From Syntrophaceae bacterium UBA1062 (GTDB lineage Bacteria; Desulfobacterota; Desulfomonilia; UBA1062), in assembly GCA_002316295.1 (NCBI GenBank), contig DCDF01000140.1, forward strand, positions 21,274 to 39,892: a stretch of DNA of 18,619 bases, in the 5' to 3' direction. A program made the translations under genes and the position numbers. Of the stretch, positions 15,027-18,619 are shown piece after piece; the first letter of the stretch is position 1; each line of letters begins with the position of its first letter. A model generated the notes under the pieces. It had not been told where the DNA came from. It ran no database searches and saw nothing but the letters and a program-made list of their open reading frames with translations.

Positions 15027-15065
15027 CAGGGCATTTCTGAAAACGCACGCACCATGCCCTAAAAA
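15027..15065. repeat. Inverted repeat downstream of the deacetylase gene
   Basis: AGGGCAT and ATGCCCT form a 7-bp stem with a loop of about 20 nt just past the deacetylase stop codon. The copy near 15060 is flanked by A residues on the plus strand, and a T-run on the minus strand lies about 20 nt beyond the stem. It is probably a weak terminator; the exact limits are approximate. Confidence 0.3.
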
Positions 15066-15099
15066 GAGGCGGTCGTCGTATCCGCTCTCCGGGAAAAAC

Positions 15100-15864
15100 C
15101 TACTCGGCGGACGACTTGAGAATGAAGCCGGATATCATGGGCCAGTTGTTGTTGAGTATCATGAAGCGCGGGAGCCCGTAGGGGTCTTGGTTCAAAGCGA
15201 GAGGGACGGCCGCCTGACCCCATCGGATGGTGAAGGCGCTCTCGTAGCCGGCATCCTTGAGCGTCTGGACCGCGATGTCTGAGCGGGCGCCGTTGGGATA
15301 TACGAATGAAGAAACCTTCACGCCCAGCTTTTCCTCGAGGACCTTTTTCGAAAGCGCAACTTCCTGGACAAAGGCCCGGCTGTCGCTGTCGTAGAGCTTC
15401 CGGCTCAGGATGAGATGATAGTACCCGTGCCCGGCAATATCGCAGCCTTCCCGGCAGAGCTCCCTGAGCTGGTCCCAGGTGAGCGCATACGATTTCTTTC
15501 CGATGATGTTCGGATAGATGCCCAGCACCGGCCATATGCCCCGCGGCTTGAGGACCTCGTGAAAGGCCTGGTACACGCTCTGGTTCCCGTCGTCGATGAC
15601 GACGAGCACGTTCTTCTTCCCTGTCACCGCGCCCTCGACCAGATCGGCATAGGAAACGAATCTGAATCCCTTTGTGCTGAGAAAATCCATCTGAGAGGCG
15701 AGCTCTTCGAGAGAAATGTCATAGTCGAAGCGGTTATTGCCGTGAAAGGAATGGTAGCACAGGACAAACACTCTGCTGTCGGCGGCGCCGGCTTCGCCCC
15801 ACTGTACAAAACTGCAAAACACCACAAGCACCACAGCCTGGAAAATCAAAAACGCCCTCTTCAT
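15100..15864 (-). CDS. Secreted polysaccharide deacetylase (NodB/CE4 family)
   Basis: A 254-aa protein with a Sec signal peptide (KR, then a hydrophobic stretch, likely cut near AGA-AD at residues 26-29), so it acts in the periplasm or outside. The deacetylase domain shows the YHSF strand at 37-40, the catalytic/metal aspartates in IDDGNQSVY (D91, D92; the consensus is TFDDG), the metal histidines H146 and H150 in GHGYYH, and the motif-3 loop YPNGARS at 189-195. It probably removes N-acetyl groups from poly-GlcNAc, peptidoglycan or another glycan. I chose the ATG at 15864 because the signal peptide begins there and GGAG lies about nine bases upstream; a longer in-frame start at 15894 has no SD. 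No glycosyltransferase gene adjoins it. The first aspartate motif starts VIDDGN rather than TFDDG, an unusual variant. Confidence 0.88.
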   Translation of the reverse strand: MKRAFLIFQAVVLVVFCSFVQWGEAGAADSRVFVLCYHSFHGNNRFDYDISLEELASQMDFLSTKGFRFVSYADLVEGAVTGKKNVLVVIDDGNQSVYQAFHEVLKPRGIWPVLGIYPNIIGKKSYALTWDQLRELCREGCDIAGHGYYHLILSRKLYDSDSRAFVQEVALSKKVLEEKLGVKVSSFVYPNGARSDIAVQTLKDAGYESAFTIRWGQAAVPLALNQDPYGLPRFMILNNNWPMISGFILKSSAE

Positions 15865-16209
15865 GGCCAAAAGCTCCGATCCTACAGGATGCATTCTTTC
15901 ACGAGCAATATTCGGATTGCCGCCGTCATCTGCCCACTATATAATCGAACTCGGTTCTCCCCGCCAGGGAAATTTCATGAGTCTCCTGCTTCCCGGCCGG
16001 GGCTTATGCGCATTCCTGATGGAATGGAGAAGCCCGCAGTCTTCACAGGGGCTGCTCAGAGGGGGCGTGCGGGAAAGATCGAGGCCGCCGATCTCATCCA
16101 TCTTCATCTCGTTGAATATGGCTTCGGTGAGGATATCGACCCCCTTGGATAATTCAACGCCGTACTGCCCCGCTTTCCGCCCTCCGGCTTTCTTCCCTCC
16201 TGAAAAAAA
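15865..16209. other. Region between the deacetylase and arsM genes
   Basis: A stretch of 345 bases. The part nearest arsM (15937-16209) is one long open frame in the arsM reading frame, described separately. A TATATA-like -10 on the minus strand near 15937-15945 could serve the deacetylase gene, but I find no good -35. An opposing plus-strand frame (15863-16252) has no ribosome binding site and a low-complexity composition, so it is not called. Confidence 0.4.
15937..16209 (-). other. In-frame open frame directly after the arsM stop codon, no initiator; possible gene remnant or read-through extension
   Basis: After the arsM TGA the same frame stays open for 90 codons, to TAG at 15937-15939. 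The first codons are TTT TTT TCA, in a run of seven T. An SD-like GGAGGG follows, but no ATG, GTG or TTG start stands at a usual distance from it. The first Met codons are at 16107 and 16101, without a clear SD. The stretch has protein-like codon use with mostly G or C in third positions. It contains YGVELSKGVDILTEAIF, then NEMKMDEIGGLDLS, then a CEDC pair. It could be the 3' part of a decayed gene, a small protein starting at 16107 (55 aa), or a C-terminal extension reached by read-through. I do not recognise a family. Confidence 0.35.
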
Positions 16210-17025
16210 TCAGGCCGGCCTCGTCGCGGTTATGATTGCCGAGCTGACATAGTTTTCATACCCCGTGCCCGGAAACCAGTCCTTGATAAATTCCCGGCTC
16301 TCCTCCTTCACCGCTACTTCGATATCCGAAAAGCCGGCTTCCCGGAGCATCCGCTCGAGATCCGCGACCGGCACGGCACCGGAAACGCATCCACAGTATG
16401 CATCTGTATTCTGCGCGGCCTCGGGAGGAAGCTCGCGGACCGCTACGATATCCGAGATCGCCAGGCGCCCGCCTTTCTTGAGAACGCGGAATGCATCGGC
16501 AAACACCTGCGGTTTGTCGGGTGAGAGGTTGATGACGCAGTTGGAGATGATGACGTCGGCGGTGTTATCAGGCACAGGCAGATGCTCGATCTCGCCGAGC
16601 CTGAACTCCACGTTCCGGTAACCGGCCTTGAGGGCATTGGCCCGTGCTTTCGAGATCATTTCGGGCGTCATATCCACGCCGATGACCCTGCCCTTCTCTC
16701 CCACCTGCCCGGCGGCGAGAAAGCAGTCGAATCCGCCTCCGCAGCCCAGATCGATCACGGTCTCCCCGGGTTTGAGGCTGGCGATTGCATGGGGGTTTCC
16801 GCATCCCAGCCCCATGTCGGCGCCTTCTGGGACGCCGGAGATGTCCTGCTTCGAATATCCCAGCTTCTCGGAAATGCCTGTTATCGGCCCGGGCTGGCAG
16901 CAGGCGGAGCTTGTGCAGCATGAGCCGTTCGATTCGGCTACCTTTGAATACCGTTCCCTCACGAGCTGTCTGGCCTCATCGTGGAAGGGCCTGTCATTCG
17001 CCTGTGCTTCATGGTCGTCTTTCAT
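16210..17025 (-). CDS. arsM: Arsenite S-adenosylmethionine methyltransferase
   Basis: A 271-aa cytoplasmic methyltransferase that transfers methyl groups from SAM to trivalent arsenic, yielding methylated and finally volatile arsenicals. Seen: a Cys cluster near the N-terminus (C36, C37, C42, C43), GLGCGNP with C75, the SAM motif VIDLGCGGGFD (90-100), and SNCVINL with C163. DAYCGCVSGA carries C211 and C213. These positions match the family's conserved As(III)-binding cysteines. I chose the ATG at 17025 (MKDDHE) because GGAGG lies seven bases before it; an in-frame extension to 17109 is open but basic and unlike ArsM. Upstream in the same direction are a mini-thioredoxin and an ArsP-like permease, which fits arsenic detoxification. 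The last codon is followed by a T-run and an open frame discussed separately. Confidence 0.93.
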   Translation of the reverse strand: MKDDHEAQANDRPFHDEARQLVRERYSKVAESNGSCCTSSACCQPGPITGISEKLGYSKQDISGVPEGADMGLGCGNPHAIASLKPGETVIDLGCGGGFDCFLAAGQVGEKGRVIGVDMTPEMISKARANALKAGYRNVEFRLGEIEHLPVPDNTADVIISNCVINLSPDKPQVFADAFRVLKKGGRLAISDIVAVRELPPEAAQNTDAYCGCVSGAVPVADLERMLREAGFSDIEVAVKEESREFIKDWFPGTGYENYVSSAIITATRPA

Positions 17026-17182
17026 GGGCGTTCCTCCGTCTTTCAGTGCAGTGATCTTCTTGCGCGGCGGTTTTCTCATCGATCGGCGCCACGCCTTTCC
17101 CAGCCGCATCGGCGGCTTGCGGGCAGGGATGGATCGGTCTCAGCCACGCAGGGCGGCATGTATCGCACCCTTCTCCAGGCAT
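17009..17182 (-). CDS. Possible 57-aa Cys-containing small protein overlapping the arsM start
   Basis: An ATG at 17182 is preceded by GGGGAGGAAGC, a very good Shine-Dalgarno sequence four bases away, and lies 46 bases past the thioredoxin-like gene. The frame encodes 57 aa with a CxxC pair at residues 6-9 (CDTC) and further cysteines at 20 and 45. It ends with TGA inside the first codons of arsM (overlap 17 bases), the usual layout for translationally coupled genes. I do not recognise the sequence. Its composition is Pro/Arg/Ala-rich and third-position GC is lower than in arsM, which argues for caution. If real, the cysteines would suit metalloid or thiol chemistry. The alternative is that this strong SD is a chance match in spacer DNA. 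Confidence 0.38.
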   Translation of the reverse strand: MPGEGCDTCRPAWLRPIHPCPQAADAAGKGVAPIDEKTAAQEDHCTERRRNAHERRP

Positions 17183-17228
17183 GCTTCCTCCCCTTTCGGT
17201 GTCCCTGTCGCCGTTTGCCGGTGACCCG

Positions 17229-17459
17229 TCATCCGAGAACGGCCTTGATGTCCTTGACCGACGGAACCTTGCCCACGAACTTCACCTCGCCGTCGACGGC
17301 AAGGGCCGGGGTCATCATGACGCCGTACTTCATGATCTCGCCGATATCGGAGACCTTCTCCACCTCAACGGGCCTGCCCAGCTCCCTGGCGGCTTCTTCA
17401 GCGTTTTGCGCCAGCTTCCTGCACTTGGCGCAGCCGGTTCCGAGAATCTGTATCTTCAT
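17229..17459 (-). CDS. Mini-thioredoxin (small redox-active disulfide protein)
   Basis: A 76-aa thioredoxin-fold protein of the TM0996/MTH895 type. The redox motif is C10-A-K-C13 in ILGTGCAKC, right after the first beta-strand. The cis-proline loop is MTPALAVDG at 49-57, and the protein ends normally at KDIKAVLG. Such short thioredoxins are often encoded beside DUF318/ArsP permeases and supply or accept electrons for thiol and metalloid chemistry; here the likely clients are ArsM or the permease. A longer open frame runs on upstream to 18212, but it is antisense-like overlap with the permease gene and has no support. GGGAGG lies nine bases before the chosen ATG. It begins 32 bases after the permease stop codon and is followed by the small Cys ORF and arsM. 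Confidence 0.88.
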   Translation of the reverse strand: MKIQILGTGCAKCRKLAQNAEEAARELGRPVEVEKVSDIGEIMKYGVMMTPALAVDGEVKFVGKVPSVKDIKAVLG

Positions 17460-17491
17460 CCTGCCGATCCTCCCGTTCTCTTTTCCATGAA

Positions 17492-18619
17492 TTATCCTGC
17501 CATGAACCCGAACATCCACCCGCTCAAGGTCGCCATGACGATGACGAGCGCCACGTATACAGACGTCTTCCTGGCACCCAGGATGCCGTAGATCACCAGC
17601 ATGCTGGGAAGCGAGAGCGCGGGCCCGGCCAGCAGCAGGGCGAGCGCCGGCCCCTTGCCCATTCCTGAGCCGAGCAGACCCTGGAGGATGGGTACCTCCG
17701 TCAGGGTAGCGAAGTACATGAAAGCGCCCACGAACGATGCGAAAAAGTTCGCCGCGAGCGAGTTGCCTCCAACCGAGGCCTCGATCCAGCCCGAAGGAAT
17801 GAGCCCGGCCTCGCCGGGCCGTCCCAGCAGGAATCCCGACACCAGCACTCCCGCAAAGAGAAGAGGCACGATCTGCAGGGTGAAGCCCCAGGTCTGCTCG
17901 AGCCAGTCGCGGCTTTCGTCTGTGCCTTTCGCGAGGATCGAGATCAGCAGTACGATGCCTGCCGTGAAGGGGACAGCCGGATTTCCCCGAAACATAAACG
18001 CCAATGCAGCTACCGCAGCCGCTGAAACAACCATGTATCTTATTTTCACGCGGAGCCACCTTACCATGATCACGGCGAGCGCCGCAGCGAACAGGGAAGT
18101 GAGCACCCATTTGTTCTGATAGATGAGCTCCGAGACGCCTCCCGTGCTTCGGCCCCAGTTTGCGAACACGAGGATACCCACCATGGAGGCGAAGTAGAGC
18201 GTTGTCTGCCACAGCGGCCTGCCTCCTTGTTCCTGAGGCATGACAGCGTTCATGCTCGTACGCTCATGCTCCTCCTTCCTGAAGAAAAAGGCCATGAGGA
18301 GGCCGATGATGATGCTGAACACGACTGCGCCGACGGCACGGGCGAGCCCGAGCTCGGGGCCCAGAACAGCTGCGGTGAGCACGATGGCGAGCACATTGAC
18401 GGCGGGTCCAGAGTAGAGGAAGGCCGACGCCGGGCCCAGTCCGGCCCCCATCTTGTAGATACCGGCGAACAGGGGCAGTATGGTGCAGGAGCACACGGCC
18501 AGAACCGACCCGGATACCGATGCCACGCCGTAGGCCAGGACTTTGTTCGCGCCCGTACCGAGATACTTCATCACGGACGCCTGGCTGATGAAGACCGCTA
18601 TGGCCCCTGCGATGAAGAA
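17492..18619 (-). CDS. arsP: ArsP-like permease (DUF318/UPF0718), 5' end outside the window
   Basis: The visible 375 codons are the C-terminal part of a polytopic permease. The first codon is beyond the window edge, and the frame is open to the last base. Seen: the family core with CSC (residues 43-45 of the visible part) in AVCSCTILPLFAGIYKMGAG, then FLYSGPAVNVLAI, and a second repeat with FATLTEVPILQGLL and LLLAGPALSLPSMLVIYGIL. A charged cytoplasmic loop (KEEHERTS) lies between the halves. ArsP exports trivalent methylated or aromatic arsenicals, while DUF318 relatives have varied or unknown substrates. The arsM and thioredoxin genes downstream make export of methylarsenite plausible. The C-terminus ends 32 bases before the thioredoxin gene. 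Family is sure; arsenic specificity is inferred from context. Confidence 0.85.
   Translation of the reverse strand, partial: FFIAGAIAVFISQASVMKYLGTGANKVLAYGVASVSGSVLAVCSCTILPLFAGIYKMGAGLGPASAFLYSGPAVNVLAIVLTAAVLGPELGLARAVGAVVFSIIIGLLMAFFFRKEEHERTSMNAVMPQEQGGRPLWQTTLYFASMVGILVFANWGRSTGGVSELIYQNKWVLTSLFAAALAVIMVRWLRVKIRYMVVSAAAVAALAFMFRGNPAVPFTAGIVLLISILAKGTDESRDWLEQTWGFTLQIVPLLFAGVLVSGFLLGRPGEAGLIPSGWIEASVGGNSLAANFFASFVGAFMYFATLTEVPILQGLLGSGMGKGPALALLLAGPALSLPSMLVIYGILGARKTSVYVALVIVMATLSGWMFGFMAG

Noticed and set aside
17229..18212. Extended 327-codon version of the thioredoxin-like gene
   Set aside because: The upstream part overlaps the permease in another frame and has shadow composition. 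The thioredoxin fold starts at MKIQILG with its own SD.
1..18619. CRISPR arrays, tRNA or rRNA genes, insertion sequences, phage integrase
   Set aside because: No direct-repeat arrays, cloverleaf-like sequences, transposase or integrase motifs were found on either strand.

Overview
The window is GC-rich, gene-dense bacterial chromosome with 16 well-supported protein genes, one of them cut by the right edge. It also holds one plausible small Cys-rich ORF and one startless open frame. I see no rRNA, tRNA, CRISPR array, insertion sequence or phage gene. PurF is of the Bacillus type (propeptide plus Fe-S cysteines). Together with the stand-alone AsnRS-like ligase, PilZ proteins, a multi-PAS NtrB-type kinase and an ArsM/permease/thioredoxin set, this would fit an anaerobic or microaerobic Gram-negative lineage such as Desulfobacterota or a relative. 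That placement is inference from gene content only.

Left part (1-7366): on the minus strand lie a tRNA-synthetase-like ligase (class II AsnRS core without an anticodon-binding domain), purF, and a long SLC12-like cation-chloride cotransporter homologue. A small two-helix membrane protein is divergent from the transporter, and a MarC-family membrane protein follows. Promoter-like sequences precede the ligase and purF, and the ligase has a structured leader.

Middle part (7367-10872): plus-strand dnaJ (all four zinc-finger repeats) and a shortened MgtE-type Mg2+ channel (two CBS domains plus the membrane domain, no MgtE_N domain). The channel gene sits behind a strong extended -10 promoter and a 160-nt leader with four mutually complementary elements, and its only Shine-Dalgarno-like sequence is a fifth match to the same set. 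Convergent to it are a CbpM/MerR-like chaperone-modulator gene and a short PilZ gene.

Right part (10997-18619), all on the minus strand: a TauE/SafE exporter preceded by an 810-aa four-PAS histidine kinase; a second PilZ protein with a C-terminal zinc-ribbon-like tail and an operator-like start region; a secreted CE4-type polysaccharide deacetylase; and an arsenic module. The module reads, in transcription order, ArsP-like permease (cut by the window end), a CxxC mini-thioredoxin, a possible 57-aa Cys-containing ORF, and arsM. Directly after the arsM stop codon an in-frame 90-codon open frame with a CxxC pair continues without an initiator. The simplest reading is arsenite methylation coupled to export of methylated arsenicals, with the redox protein supplying thiol electrons.

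Items most worth checking: the self-complementary leader of the mgtE-like gene, the unlisted Cys-containing reading frames flanking arsM, the PilZ paralogue pair with its palindromic promoter, and the stand-alone AsnRS-like enzyme with its structured leader.
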